Below, one piece after another: positions 38,501-52,185 of a stretch of DNA of 64,000 nucleotides. The position numbers and the translations under genes are program-made. Where the stretch lies: positions 1,054,001 to 1,118,000 of the forward strand of contig JAJKFH010004053.1 in the NCBI GenBank assembly GCA_023333565.1. The letters run 5' to 3'. A model generated the notes under the pieces. The model was given only the letters and a program-made list of their open reading frames with translations, was not told the DNA's origin and searched no databases. This DNA is from Puffinus mauretanicus. Taxonomy: Eukaryota; Chordata; Aves; Procellariiformes; Procellariidae. How positions within the stretch are numbered: position 1 is the stretch's first letter; each line of letters begins with the position of its first letter.

Positions 38501-41500
38501 GCAATAACATGTAGAAATGTTCAATTCTAAAAGATCTAAAACCAAAACTGATTTACCGAACTATCCATTTTCCCAGCTCTGATTAAGGGAACACATCAAA
38601 TTACATAAGTATATTATTAATGCTCATCTGTAGTGTAGTAGAATTAAAATTGCAATGCCTCCCAATCACAGTCTAAACCATGCAGTAATCAAGCATTAAT
38701 TTAGTAAGTTCATTTTTCCATTATGCTGTTTTCAACACAAAGTTACCGTATTAGCATATGGTACCATAACATTGCAGTTCAAACCAAATGCGTGTTGGGC
38801 ACAGGAAGCACGAAAGATGGCTTGCATTAAGTACAAATGGAGGTCACCTTTGAGATGCTGTGGTCCATGCTTGGGACTGCACTTAGCTTTTTAATCACTT
38901 TTAAAATGGAAGATAACAGGATGTGATTGAAAATCCCTAAACAGTAACATTTACTGAAATGAACAGTAGAAACAGCATATGTAAAAGCTCACTGTTTGAA
39001 ACTTTTAATGTTTCCAACATTGTCTCCTGTTTGACTCTTGCCCCAATAGACCATATCAAAACAGGACTAACAGTATACCATTGTATTGAGTTCAAAGCTA
39101 CAGTAAAGTGTCCAGGAGTCTAACACTGCCCAATTCAAGTTATTCTTTTAAGTATGTGCTGCTGTATTTAAGTATCAAATTAGAGAGGAGGGAGAAAAGT
39201 GAGTTTTGGTTTTTTCTCTGGATTTCTGTGTGGCAAAGAAAAAGTCTTCATAAAATGTGGCACTGTAAATAGAAGAAAGGCATAAAAGGTTTATCTTTGA
39301 AAAAATAAAGTGTCCTTTGCAGTGTGCCAAGGTTTACAAATAATTATTTATCATTACATAACTTCCTTTTCTTCCCTTTTGTTCCTAACTTGATCCACCT
39401 TTTTTTTTTTTTACTTTTTCTTTACTCTTTTAGATAAAAAACAGGCAAATCTCTGAAAATAATCCATCCTCTGTCTGTCATTCATGCTTTTATGATATGC
39501 ATTGCATTGGTAATTTTACCTACTGTGAAATTTTTGGTTTTAGCTAAGATTAACTAGGCTTCAGAGTACTTTCAAGGCTAATAATACAGACTGTCTTTAT
39601 ATAAGCAATCTGCTCATTTGTGAGGATTTTTTCTTTACAAGTTTGTGATAATATAGGGCTGTTTTTCTCTAACTCACTAGTCTGCACTTGCACTATGCCA
39701 TCTCTTGAGAATCTTTTTCACAGTGGCAACCATGCACAAAGGAGAGGTATGGCCACAATTAAGATGATACACCTGTATGTGAGGCAAGAAGTGTTACCCT
39801 CTAATAGAATCTTTGGCTAAAATCCAGTACAAAACTAAGCTTGCAATGATTTTTTTAAAAGAAAAAAATGTTTAAAGAATGATGTTTTGTACTTAATGGA
39901 CTAAATTTCACTCTACTGAAAAAAAGGTCTCTGTTTTTATTTCTACATTGTGCTAGTAGACCATGACTGTTCCTTTGGTGTTTACTTTCTATGCCACTTG
40001 CTAATGTTGGCTTAAGAAAAACAAATACAGGCAGGTGCTAAACCATCAAATAATAAGTGAAGACATGTTAAATTGCATAACTAATGACACTGTAAATTGA
40101 AAATAATAAGTTAGGGACTGTAAGTTTATATTTTTGGCCTTTGCAAAAGCAGCCTTTCACTTAATAAACACTAATGAGTACTTATGGGCTCATATATCGT
40201 TGAGTATTTTTACAACCATGAATATACATCATGAACTACATAGAAGATCTTGTGGGTATTTTATTGGAAAATAGTAACTGGATGTGAAAAATTCTGAATC
40301 TAAAATGAAATCATTCATTTTTTCACTTTTCCTTACAATTAAACCCAGAAAATGTTCCACATTTTCATTAGAATAAGGTGAAACAGTTCAGGCAAACCAA
40401 AAACTGTCCAGAGCTTTTTATACCATTCTCTGAAATTAACTTTTTAAGGTCTTAAAGTTACTGTTTGGGTTTGATTGGGTTTTTTTTCCAGAGGAAGCAG
40501 GCAGGAGTGTCTTTCTGCTACTGAGATGCAATGGCAGTTGTTCCCCACTCTGACTGTGAGCCCGAACCATCTTTCCCGCGGTAGCAGGATCTCCTCCCAT
40601 TCTCGAGTCACTGGAGCAGCTGCTGCCTGAACCCTCTCTAGAACTTGTAACTCTGAAAGTATCATGCCTTATCTGACCTTTTTCTTACTAATTCTTGTAT
40701 GTCAGATGACTGTAGTAGTCATGCTGTATGTACTTGGAGGCATTGCCTTGTTTAGGACAAGACAGTCTTCATAGATTGTATCTGGAGTGTTTCCATGCAG
40801 CACACTCGGTGACACACATTTCTATAGCTCCCTGGACCAAGGAACGATGGCTACTTGGTTGGACGAAGTTTGCCATGCCATATGCACTTTGAGTTTTCTG
40901 TAGGAGAGATTTTTTTACTCAGCTCTTTCACTTTGGTATCATTCTGTTCCCTCTGTGCCAGCCTAGACTACAAGGGACAGTCAGCAAAGGAGGAAACAAC
41001 AGCAGCTAAAGCTCAGAGCAGTGTGCTTTACTCTATTGTGTTCTTGATGAGTGTATTAAGGACTGCAGATTCACTGAATTATGAACTAGGAGCCCAAGCT
41101 TCTGCTGGAAAGGCATGAGCCCAAAGTAGCTAAAGTGTGACTTTTTATTCTACAATAGCTGCTACTAGGAATTTAATTGTAGAGGAAAAGGATTGGAGAA
41201 ACAGTATAAATGGGTGCTATCCATTTGCTCTCTCAGTAACCATGAATTCTTTTAGGAGCATTTATCCCGTGATCAAGTGGAATTTATCTAGCCAACTCAG
41301 CTGGAAATAAGCAGTTGTATGAGTAGCAGTGAAAAGCAGGACATGATGGTTGTCATTGGTTCTTATTGTGAGGGTGAGACAGATTTAGCCAGCCATCAGT
41401 ATCAATGTATCTCAGCGTGGTCAAATAATTATGAAGGTCTTATGTCAACATAAATATTATTTTATCAAAACACATCTATGGAAATGGGAATGGTGAGGTA

Positions 41501-44500
41501 AAAGATAGCTAGGTGTTTTTTTCCTTTTTTCTTTTTTTTTTTTTTTAAGGGAAATTTTGACAAATAGGAGAAGAAAAGTCCAGAAAACCTAGGAGTTTAG
41601 GACTCTTTTTACATCTTCCAAGAAAAGCCCAAAACTTTTAATTAGATTTTGGTATTTCTTCAAAAGTATTTGTTTACTTGAAACTACTTTTACCCTGCTA
41701 AGACAAGTTATAGACAGAATATTTTTTAATAAGTTTCTATGAACTCAGTGTAACACTGAGAAACTTGTTGTGGCTCAGCTTCTCAGCAGGCTTGAAAAAC
41801 ACTCCTCTGACTTCAAAAAACACTCTTCTGACAGTATCATTTACATCAGTGAAAATAGGCTGATTTATGTCATTCAAAAAACCTGTGATCCTGAAATAGA
41901 GATCAAATAGGAGTATGATATATAACTGATAACTGGAGCTATGTAAATCCTCAGTACAAGGTTGTGACTGGATTGTTTTACCTTTCTTAGTAGATGAACT
42001 GATTTTTTTTTTAAGAGGCCTTTAACACTTCTAAGTGATTTCTGAAGAAACAAATGATGAATGTAGTTAACGCCTGTTTTTTGACCCACTATGTCAGAGA
42101 CTACCAAGAAAGGCTTATGTCTAGATTCAGCCATGATTAATGACTAATAAAAACGATAAAAGAGGTAGTAGGATCAGTCACAACAAAGACTGCAGTTAAG
42201 ATATTGTCTCAAACTCAAAGGCCTGATTACCTGAGCAAGAATTTATAAATTCAGGCAAGGTAGCCTATCAAATACTTTTTAATTTATTTTGGTACGCGAT
42301 TTTGCACATGTTCTCACAATTTCCTAGCGTTATCCGGACATGTTGTGGTAAATTTTCAAACTCCGCTTAACAATGCACTGATGCTTTTTTAATAATCATT
42401 CCAGAAAACAAGAACCCCAACCCCTAAGTGTAGGAAGTATCAGCAGAATCAGAATTTCTTAAATTCTTTGCTCTTACCTTTGTATTTTTCATTGCAGGAT
42501 AACTAGTTGTCTAATATACTTAAAGAGAATTGTATAAAAGTTGAATTTGTAGATGTTCATAACTGTTCATTTGAACTCTAACGTACGGGTGTACACATTG
42601 GCTTTATTATGGTGATACAAAAACCTTAATTCACACTTTTCTTCAGTCCTGATGGGTACTAACAAACCCTGACTCGTCAGATGAAAAACTAGCACTGCAG
42701 GAACATACATATTTATACACAAGAGGGTGTACTGGGTAGTTTTGCTGCTATAAGTGAGCTGAAAACAAACGATGATGGATAACATCTGGAAGTTGTGCAC
42801 AGTGGTGCACCTATCATAGGCTTTCCTCTTTGTCCCATGGGATTCCACTAGTACAGATGTAATATGGCTTCCTCCCTGAATATGAAAACTCTAAAGCCTG
42901 TCACCAGAACAGATTGATTATATGATTTCATAAAGAATTCATGACAGAATAGGTGGAAAAATATATATGTGTTCCAACCACAAGTAAGGAACCTGTTCTT
43001 CAGTGAAATAAACCATAGGTTCTCCTATGATGTGGTGTCTGCATAGGATCCATCTGTTGTTTTAAGCTTGATAAAGCCTGACCAGTGATGAAGTTAGGTT
43101 GTTCAGAGTGTTTAAATGCCCTGTAGAGGTAAATGACTGTGCTGAATGCAAGCTTGTGGAAGTTCTCATTATTTGTCATTCACCCTTTTCTGACTGTACC
43201 TTGCTGTACCACCAACTCCCCCCCCCAAAAAAAAAAAAAGTGCTTGAAATACTTGCTGAATTTAGAGAAATTTAGTTCTGTCCAGTGTCCTTCCTTCTCA
43301 ATTTTCATCTGTTTTCTTTACGGCCTTAAGCTTGTTTTAGCAGTGTAATCTGACTGACTATACTAATTTACAAAGTCGTTGACTAACTTGAAAAGATTTG
43401 ACAAGAGATTAAAAGTCTTCCGGATAATTCAATTTTCACACACTTTATAAAAAATAAGATAGATAGCAATTAGGGAAGAAATTGAATTTTAAATATTCAC
43501 TTTTGATTCTGTTGGTTGATTTTTTTCAATCAAACATGGTGGTCTGCAAATTGCTGCTAAAATGCTGCATAGGAGGAGAGTATATGTGTGTAGAGGTCAT
43601 AAAAAGCCTTAGGATAGTTCAGGTAAATAGTCAAACAGTTAGGAGACATAAGCCTGTAGAAATCAGGTAGCCTGAATTCAAGGGCTCAAAAAGATGTTTA
43701 TTATCCACTTTTCATTGTTTAAGCCCAGGAATGGTCTTCTCAGGCAGATCCTGTGTTGTTTCAGGGTTTCACCAGGTCTATAACAATGTCAAGCACATTT
43801 TAATACTCTGCGAGGTTAACTGCTCTGCTCATGCAGCCCTCCTGCTGAGCAGTCCTCGTTCAGATATGCTTCTAAACTTATTGCATGTTTTTAACTGTGA
43901 GGAAAACTCACAGGTCTCTGGGATCTCACTGTGGATTTTGTAACGTTATATTTCCTCATTTTATTGATGGGCTTAATTCCAGCAATAATTCTAATTTGTT
44001 TTTTAAAATAATGACTGAATTTCACTTTTTTCCTTACTGCAAGTATCAGGGGCTTGTATGTATATAAGTAGCTTTGTTTGACACAGGTTTCTAAAAATGA
44101 AGATTAAAATGAATTTCATTTTTTTTTCATAGGGAAAGATATTTAGGCAGCTCCAGGACAAAACCAAGTTAGTAGCTATCAATCTTTTCACTTCTCACTC
44201 CTTTTGCAAAGGCATTCGCAAGAATCTTACTAATAATCTCACTGATAGCTATATCTGGCCTGTTCTTTCATGGGTGATAATTACAGAAGCGATGGAAAAG
44301 AAATAGTAGAAACAGATGAACAGGCATCAACTTGGATGGCACTGTTGGCAAAGTAGCAAGGCAATTTTCAGTATTTGAAGAGAGAAGTGCATCTACTTAA
44401 CAAGGGTCAGAATTATGCAAAGCCAGGTTAGTGAAGATGAGCACAAAAGAAGAAGCTAATAGTGAATTTAGAGATTCACTCTGTTTTGGGGCTTGCTCCT

Positions 44501-46517
44501 TACTTTTTTCTGAGTAGATTCTCCATAGCCCTTGGCAAGTCTAAGTGCAAATCTACCATACAGTGCCCACAGTGTGCTGGGGGCTATGTAGTTAGCCCAG
44601 CAAATATGGTATCTCTTTGCAGGCATGTAAAGCAAACCACTAGCCATGTGAGACACTAACTTTTTTTTTAATGTTCTTTAGGCAGTACACGTTTTTGTAT
44701 GCATTTTCTGCCAAATCATTTCCGTTCCAGCAGCATGCATAACCAGGCACAGCCAACCATATAGACCTGTGCAGAATAACTTGTTGGAGAATTTTAGCTC
44801 CTGGTTTGTGACCTACTTATACTTAAAATGAGACTTAGAGATGAATGTGGTTTTTTCCACATATACCTATGCTATGCAGAGCTACCCTTAAATTTAACTT
44901 TGCTAAATGTTATGCAAATTCAGTGCATTTTACTTTCACAGTCTGGAATAAAAGTGCTATGCTTTACTTTAAGCACACATTTTGCATAACAATATTAAGT
45001 TCCATATATTATCTTAAAATGCAAAATGTATAAATCTATGTGGCTGCAAGAGCATAAGCAGAACATATTACTCTGTTAAAAGGAAAGCACAGTCCCAGCA
45101 GCATACAGCAGCTGTATATTAATCAAACCCACTGGTAGCTTTGTTTCAGGAAAAAGAAGTTAACTTTAACTTTTTTACTTTAATTTATGAAGTATGAGGA
45201 AATATTAAGCAATAATGCTCTCTAGAAGACAGTATTTAATACATGAAGATATTCACATTTTTATTATACTAAGCTAAAAAAAAAGCCATAAAATTTTCAA
45301 ATTTATAATGCTGCAGCAGAGATAAACTCCCAAAATGATAATTTAGCTGTTTTTCTGTCAGTCAAAAATAGCAGTTACAGTTCAGTAATCAGATCCCAGT
45401 TCTCAATTTGTCCCTCTTAAAAAATGAAAGCCTCAAAGTTTTATTAATTAAGCAGCCAAATTACCATTAGTGTAAAGAAAGCTTCAGAAGACAGAGAGAG
45501 AGATGTTGACTATGCACCAACCCCTTCTCCTGGCTCTGTCCTGTGTGGAATTGGGCAGTGGCAGGGCTAGGGGAGGCTCCAAACTGGTGCTGGGGAGAGC
45601 AGCAAGGCAATTATTTAATTCAAGGAAGAAGAACTACTTTTTAGCCCCCCCCAAATGCAATAGGATTTGCCAAAGAAGATAGTGGTTACTGTCAGAGATG
45701 TGGGAATGAAGAGGGAAGGAGCAGGTTGCCCTTTCCTTTTCTGGAAACCCCAAGGAGAAAGGAGAAAACATGGAGCTCCTGCAGAGGATGCTGGGGATGG
45801 GCTTTGGGAAATACCATTTGTTGAAATTTCAGTCTCTTTCCCAGTGAAATGTTTATGATACAGAACAATCAGTGCTTATCTCTCTTTTTTCGACTCCTCC
45901 ACTACACAGGAAAATCAAAACAGAGTGCTGGGGCTGCTGTGAAACTGTGCAAAGGGAGGAAGAGAGGGGTGTCTTGAACAGTTTCCATTTGCTCAATTAA
46001 AGATCAAGATTCAAACCAGGATCATTAAAAGTGTGTGTGGACTTACTAAAATCAAACCAAATTTGTTTTTTCCTTTCTATTTTTCTAAATTAATTCTTGG
46101 TTTCAGGAGAATGCAGGCAAGCTATCAGCTGTAGAAATAGTTGCTCCCACTATGGGTGGCCCCACAGGTCAGATGACTCTTGTAACTTTATATAATTATG
46201 AAATAAAAAAAGAGCTGAAGGGTATCATTTTACCATAACTGTAATTTTTTTTTTTGCTAGATTGGTTTTGAGTTATAATATTATATGGTTTGTACAATGT
46301 GGAGTCTTTTGTGAGCTTAATAATTAATCGATATTAAAAAAAAGTAGGTTGGATAGGAAAACAGTTTTTGCTTTTTTTTTAACTTAGAAGTAAATTACTC
46401 AAAAACTAAGCTCCCTTACATTGCGGGGCTCTGACACATTGGCTGGCCGTGATGCTGTGTGATTCTGCTGCAAAATCACTAATGAATACTGTTTCTACAT
46501 AATCATAGTTCAAGAGC
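29551..46517. other. Long non-coding stretch
   Basis: Open frames reach at most about 131 codons (36071-36466 on the - strand; 37808-38158 on the + strand, which begins in an A run), and no domain is recognised. It contains a short GT repeat at 34731-34744, several A or T runs, a 16-bp perfect palindrome at 33122-33137 and a small 17-bp direct repeat at 41795-41832. Nothing supports a gene. Parts with dense homeodomain-type ATTA words (for example 35.8-36.0 and 37.4-37.7 kb) could be conserved non-coding DNA. Confidence 0.55.
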
Positions 46518-46625
46518 TGCATTTTCAAAGATATTTAAGCTTTTATTGACAAAAAGTGTTGTCAATAGTGATGCATTTTCAATGATATTTAAGCGTTTAT
46601 TGACAAAAATTGCTGTCAATAGTGT
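46518..46625 (+). repeat. 54-bp tandem duplication, two copies, each with a hairpin
   Basis: Copy 1 is 46518-46571 and copy 2 is 46572-46625, with five mismatches in 54 positions. Each copy contains the inverted repeat TATTGACA ... TGTCAATA (8-bp stem, 8-nt loop), at 46544-46567 and 46598-46621. Two of the five differences fall in the loop and none in the stem. This is a simple local duplication with no open frame. Confidence 0.9.
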
Positions 46626-48174
46626 TTTCTGCAGCATCTGTGGAAATCCATGGGACTTGCATTAGTCCTGTTCCAATAAATGTAGACAATTCAGCTATAT
46701 GTGCTTAGCTGCATCTTTGGGTGCCTAAACACTTGAGAATATAATCTTAAATGACTTGTCTGCAGTAACATAAGAGCTTATGACAGACTGCTATCATTTA
46801 CCTGCACTCACAATCATAATCTGTTTCCTACCCACCAGAACATCCTTTAAAATCTACTGAATAAATCATCTGTGCTTAAATAATTACGTGTTCAGGTTAT
46901 AAACCATTAAGGTCCATTCATTTATTACAAACCTTTAGAATATGATGCTCTGGTTTTGTAAACATTCCCAGGCATATCAAGAAGCCCTGCTTCTGCCAGA
47001 GAAACAAGGCAGAGAAATGATATTTCCATGGTTTTATCTTATTCACCAGGTTCTGCATGTGAATAACGATGTCCTATTCCTCACAAAATGAAAACTTTGT
47101 TTAGGCATGTTGTTTAGCCTAATTGGAGGAAGCATAAAAAGTCAAAATTCCTTATACAGGTACTTCGATAATAGTGGTAAAAGCTGAAGTGGTTGCATTC
47201 TGCTGTCTTACATAGAGTTCCAGAGTGCCATAAATAGTTAAAAGTTTCTCCAACCAAATGGTAAAAACTTGTGTTAAAAGTTCATGAATTTTCCAGTTCA
47301 CTGTACAGATTCTTTTCACAGAAAAGCAATTTAGTGCATACTGAATTTTTAAAGCTGTTATCAATGCCATAAGTGGTTTGACTATATTTAAAGTTAATGT
47401 GTGTCTTTCATGTGTGAATATTATTTTTAAGAAAAATGAAAGGAAGGAAATAAGAATATGAAGCTTTTTTTTGAATGCCATATTAATTAACTTGAATTTT
47501 TAGACTCCATAGCACATTGGTAATGTGATATAGTTTAATGTGTAGTGTGTTCTGCCACTTATTTACCTATGATTTTGAAAAGAACTTTTGGCATGTATTT
47601 GTAGGAAGTCTATTTTTTTACTTGTTGTTGGTTTGCAATGTGCTCACATGCATGAAACTTTATTTTTTACATGGTTTCCTGACTGTTCTACATGTGATGC
47701 AGTAGTTGTTGTATGGCTGCACATCAGGCTGAACAGACCTGTCTAGTTACTGTTTTCACTTGATGATAAGCATGTCATAAACCTTACAAAAGGGGAAAGA
47801 AGAACTTCTGTCTTCTCTATGATCACTCAGGAAAGTAATTTCTAACCAGACTGATTGAAAGGACTTTTTCGTAAGAGGGTCTGCCTCTCACACTGCATCT
47901 GTTCTGGGTATTAGTGCATAGATCAGTACCCAGACGAATGCTCTGGATAGCCCTATTTTTACTTTTATGACTGATACCCCAAACTGATCTCGATTCCTAA
48001 TCTTAAACCTAGACTGGCAAGTTCCAACCTAAATGTCTGGTAAATTAAATTTATACTCCCCTGCTTCCTGAGGATGACATAGTAAGTTAGAAATTAAACC
48101 AAAGCTGTTTTGGCTTGTATTGTTTATGCTATATAGCCCAGTAGAATACATTTTTTTGGTTCTTCATTGCACAC
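46626..48174. other. Non-coding DNA
   Basis: This AT-rich stretch has no recognisable gene or repeat. The largest open frame is 109 codons on the - strand (47152-47481), with no family resemblance. Confidence 0.55.
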
Positions 48175-48836
48175 TGTGGTGGGTTTACCTTGGCAATCTG
48201 CCAAATGCCTACCCAGCTGCTCTCTCACTCCCCCTCCTTTGTTGGACAGAGAAGAAAATAGGATGAGAAAGTTAATGAGTCAAGATAAAGACATTGCTTA
48301 CCAATTAATATGGTGGGCAAATCAGACTTGACTTTGTGAAAAACAATATAATTCATTGTCAGTTAAAATAGATTTGGGTAGTAAGAAACAAAGACAAACA
48401 TGAAACTAACACCTTTCTTCCCCCCTTCTCCCAGGATCAGCCTCATTCCTTCACTCATGACTCTTCTACTCTTCCTCTCCCAGCAGCTCAGGGCAGATGA
48501 GGGAGTATGGTCAGTACATAGTGGTTTCTCTCTACCGCTCCTTCCCTCTCACACTTTTCCCCCTCATCCAGCATGGGGTCCTCGTGGGTTGCAGTCCTTT
48601 AGGGATGTTTGTCTGCTCCATCGTGGTCTTTCCAGGGGCTGCAGGGGATCCCTGCTCCACACCTGGTACACCTTCTCCCACTTCTCCTTCTCTCACCTTG
48701 GTGCTCACAGAGCTGTTTATCACACTTTTTTCCTCCCTCTGCTCTGCAGTGTTTTGCACTTTCTTAACATACACTTACCCCGAGGCTGCCTCTGCAGCCT
48801 CCCGCTGCCAGCACCCGGGCACCTGCACCCAATACG
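48175..48836 (-). mobile_element. Solo LTR of an avian endogenous retrovirus, - strand
   Basis: The + strand begins TGTGGTGGGTTTACC and ends near CACCCAATACG. Between them lies an order of blocks I recognise from a widespread avian ERV LTR family: a CTCACTCCCCCTCC word, a GAGTCAAGATAAAGACA word, a CATGGGGTCCTCGTGGG word, and then repeated CTGCTCCA and GGGCTGCAGGGG units. The TATA-like region (TATGTTAAGAAAG) reads on the - strand, so LTR sense is -. The flanks CACAC (48170-48174) and CTCAC (48837-48841) match at 4 of 5 bases and could be a decayed 5-bp target-site duplication. No gag, pol or env adjoins, so it is a recombined solo LTR. The left end is firm; the right end is uncertain by a few bases. 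Open frames across it are not genes. Confidence 0.75.
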
Positions 48837-51800
48837 CTCACTCAGACACCAGCACTGAGATCTAGGGGTTCTTCTTGAGTATGTAGACCACCACCTTCCA
48901 CTCTGTGGTATCCACTTCTCTTTAAAGATATTCCCTAAAGCCTGAATTGAAGGTTTCTTCAAAGACTTGGGAAACATTTAGAGTTTGAAAAGATGTTCTT
49001 AGATATAATTTTCACATGTAGCCATTACCTTTTTAAGCCCTTTAGCCCCTGTGCTTAGGGACAGTAAGCATAGACAAGCAACTTAAAAAGCTGTAAACAG
49101 TGGAGCATAACAACGGAAACGTGTGGGGGATTTGGGTTTTTTTTATTGCTACCGAATATGAAGAAAGAAGGGAGAAAATAGGACAGGATATAGAATAAAT
49201 TTTTCCTATACTTCAGACAGAAATATGTGTTTAAGAGGTGTTGGTTTGAGCATCATGATAAAGAACTAAAAATCTTCCTTGGAGTATCTGGAAGAGGAAT
49301 GTGTTTAACTTATGTTGTCAAGGTAACATCAGCAGCATTTCCAGGCCCCTTGAGTGCTTTATTTTCCATTCTTTAATATTTGCCTGGTTTGGTGAGCAGA
49401 GCTGCATACCCATCAGAGTGTTCCCAAGGGCCAACGGGTCACTGCTGAAATCTACCCATTAGACCCCTCCACAGCTCTGAGGTGATCTTGCAGCTATGTG
49501 AGAAAATAGGTGGTTTGAATTTTTTTCCCAAGCATGACAGATTTGAAAGCCTTGTCTAAAATAATTTTTACAAAATTTACTTGACACTTACAATGCACTT
49601 CGGAGGAAGGGAAGGAGGAGAAAGAATTAAAACCACAAAAAACAGCTTTTGTCCCTTTTGTTTTCTACCACAAGCAGAATGTCATTCTGCTGAACACCAC
49701 ACAGAACACAGGACTAGAGTCAGGTTTTGAAATACTCCTTTGTAATGCAAGGGGCTCTGCATGCCTATTTTTCCACCGAGGTTTTGCTGATAGAGCTGTA
49801 GAAATAATTTCACAATTATTGTGTTTATTCACTACAGTGTACTAATTCTCTCTCTGAGTCTTTACTGCACATTAAACAACATGTGTCCATAAATTAGTTG
49901 CAAAAATACACTGGCAAAATAATTAGCTTTCTGGACCAGTCTCTGCATTTTTCATCAGAATGGTTGCAGCCTCTACATTGGATTTCACAGTATGGTGACT
50001 GTAGCTGCAGGAACACTGTGGGGCTCTATTTGTGAGACGTCTCATGAATTGAATCCCATGGTTCTGTCCACAGGGGGTGACTAGCAATGAACCAGCCCCT
50101 GTATATTAAAATATACTGAAGTACATTTTCAAGGGCAACTGCCAAATGGTTTTCCCTTTTCACAATTAACAGCTAACTTCTCCTGCTCCCCTCAAAGGCG
50201 CAAGCCTCTTATTTAACTCCATGACTTAACTTTGATTATTTCAACAGGCTCAGTAGTGTGAGTGTCTTCTCTTCTGGGACTAGCTGTCTTTTCCTCTGAA
50301 TCTTTTAGAGGTTTTATGTCATCGATTGCAGGCAAATATCCATTGTCTACATGTGCTAACATATACAGCCTGGAATGTAAGCCATTACATTTTATGGGTA
50401 GGCTCAACAGGCATAGTTAACGTACTTTCTTAAATACCAACTGGAATACACAGAATACGTCTTCATTGGCATTTTAGTTCCAATCAGAAATGTGCTTTAG
50501 CAGTGAATCTCTCAAAATCATTTCCCGTGCTATGGTCTTAGAGCAGATGGACTGGTTTTCTGTTGGGTGAAAATAAACTGGATGATGCACTCCAGGAACA
50601 TTCATAATCCTCTCTGACCTCTTACAGTCATTTAGTCACCAGGACAAGAAGAGAGTTAATGATGTGAGGTAAAAAAAAATTAAATAGATATAGTCTGGAT
50701 ATGAAGTCCTCAGAAGCAACTGTTTCACTCAATAGAACTGCGTATGATAGACTGAGCCAATACTAAGTCTCGTTGAAATCAATGGCACTTTGATCATTTC
50801 CCCAAATGCTGGGAGAAATGACTTCACCTTTTCCTGAACTGGCCAAGAATTTGCATCTCTGAGAAGACAAATAATAATTTAAAACTTTGGTTTAAATAGG
50901 GTTGCTTTTCACTATAAAGTTCTAATTAACTCAGTGTAATTTCTCTCTCTATGAAAATCAGTCTGAAATCAGAGTCCCTTGAAAAATTCAAGTATTTCTT
51001 GAATAACAAAAAAAATCTTATGCTATTTTGATAAATTTGCACACAGTTTTAAGGAGAAAATAAAACTTGAAAAACAGGTAAAATTTATATAATTTCATAA
51101 AAACTGATTTGACTCAACTGGACTTATAGATGAAGTTTTTATGTGTCTTCTCTTCTCTTCATTCTTTTTTTTTTTTTGTGTTGTGGTGTCTTCCAAAGCA
51201 AAATTCTGATGAAAGAGTTGAATAAAGGGTAGTGTGCTCCAAATCTCTGGAAAGTACATTACTTGTCTGACAGCTGACCTGCCATTTATAATTAATATCA
51301 GAACAGCAGTAAACCAAAATGACTACTTTTCCACCTGATATAACTTGTCTTCTGTCTTGTCCTCTTTAAACCTCTTTCAACACACTATATCTATTGGCAT
51401 ATCTTTCTAAAATCCCTTTCAGTACTGTGTTTTGATCTCTTTAGCCAGTTGATCCCATTTTCTCACAGTGTAGTTTTGTTTAATTGAACAATGTTCTCTT
51501 AATTAAGAAATAATTAAAGTGGAATTTCACTTAAAATATCTAGATCTTACCTTCTTTCTTGATTTGCTTAGGAAGACAATCTGTTGGAACAGCTGTGTGA
51601 ACAATAAAATACACCTTGTATTAAGAGGCTAAATTGTTTTAACCATAATAAAAGTTATCTTAGTACTGCAGATACCCAGAAGGATCTTTTCACTCTCCTC
51701 TTTATCTCTTTTATATCTCACAGAGAAATGAGAAATCTCTTCTTATATTCTCCTGGATCTAATTTACATACTGTCAGCACTCTTGGCTGGTCTCAGAAAT

Positions 51801-52109
51801 TGACACATGCAAGAGAATTAAAAGAGAAATAATACGATTAATTATGAAAGAAATGGATATTTGTGAAGAACATGCACAGAGCATACAGTAAAATAGAAAA
51901 TGTGGCAGTTAAGGGTTTTGTATGCATTTCTTCTTTTAATATAAGCACATAATTATGATTTACTATGTCTGAAATCCAATTATTTGGGATTCCAGATATT
52001 TGGGAAGAAAATTCTGTCAAAGACTTTCCATCCTATTATTTTTATTCAATATGTAATATCAGTGGAGGCAAAATGATTCAGCACAGACTCTGAGTGCCCT
52101 TGGCTATCT

Positions 52110-52185
52110 CATAAATATATGTATAAAATATATATAAATATACATGTGTATATATATATACATATTATATATTATGTATATGTAA
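52110..52185 (+). repeat. TA-rich microsatellite
   Basis: The tract is ATAAATATATGTATAAAATATATA followed by TATATATATA and ATTATATATTATG-type units. It is a degenerate alternating TA tract and is likely to vary in length between individuals. Confidence 0.85.

Noticed and set aside
48400..48865. Overlapping + strand frames of 152 and 122 codons
   Set aside because: Both lie wholly or almost wholly inside the 48.2-kb LTR, which is non-coding; pyrimidine-rich LTR sequence lacks stops by composition.
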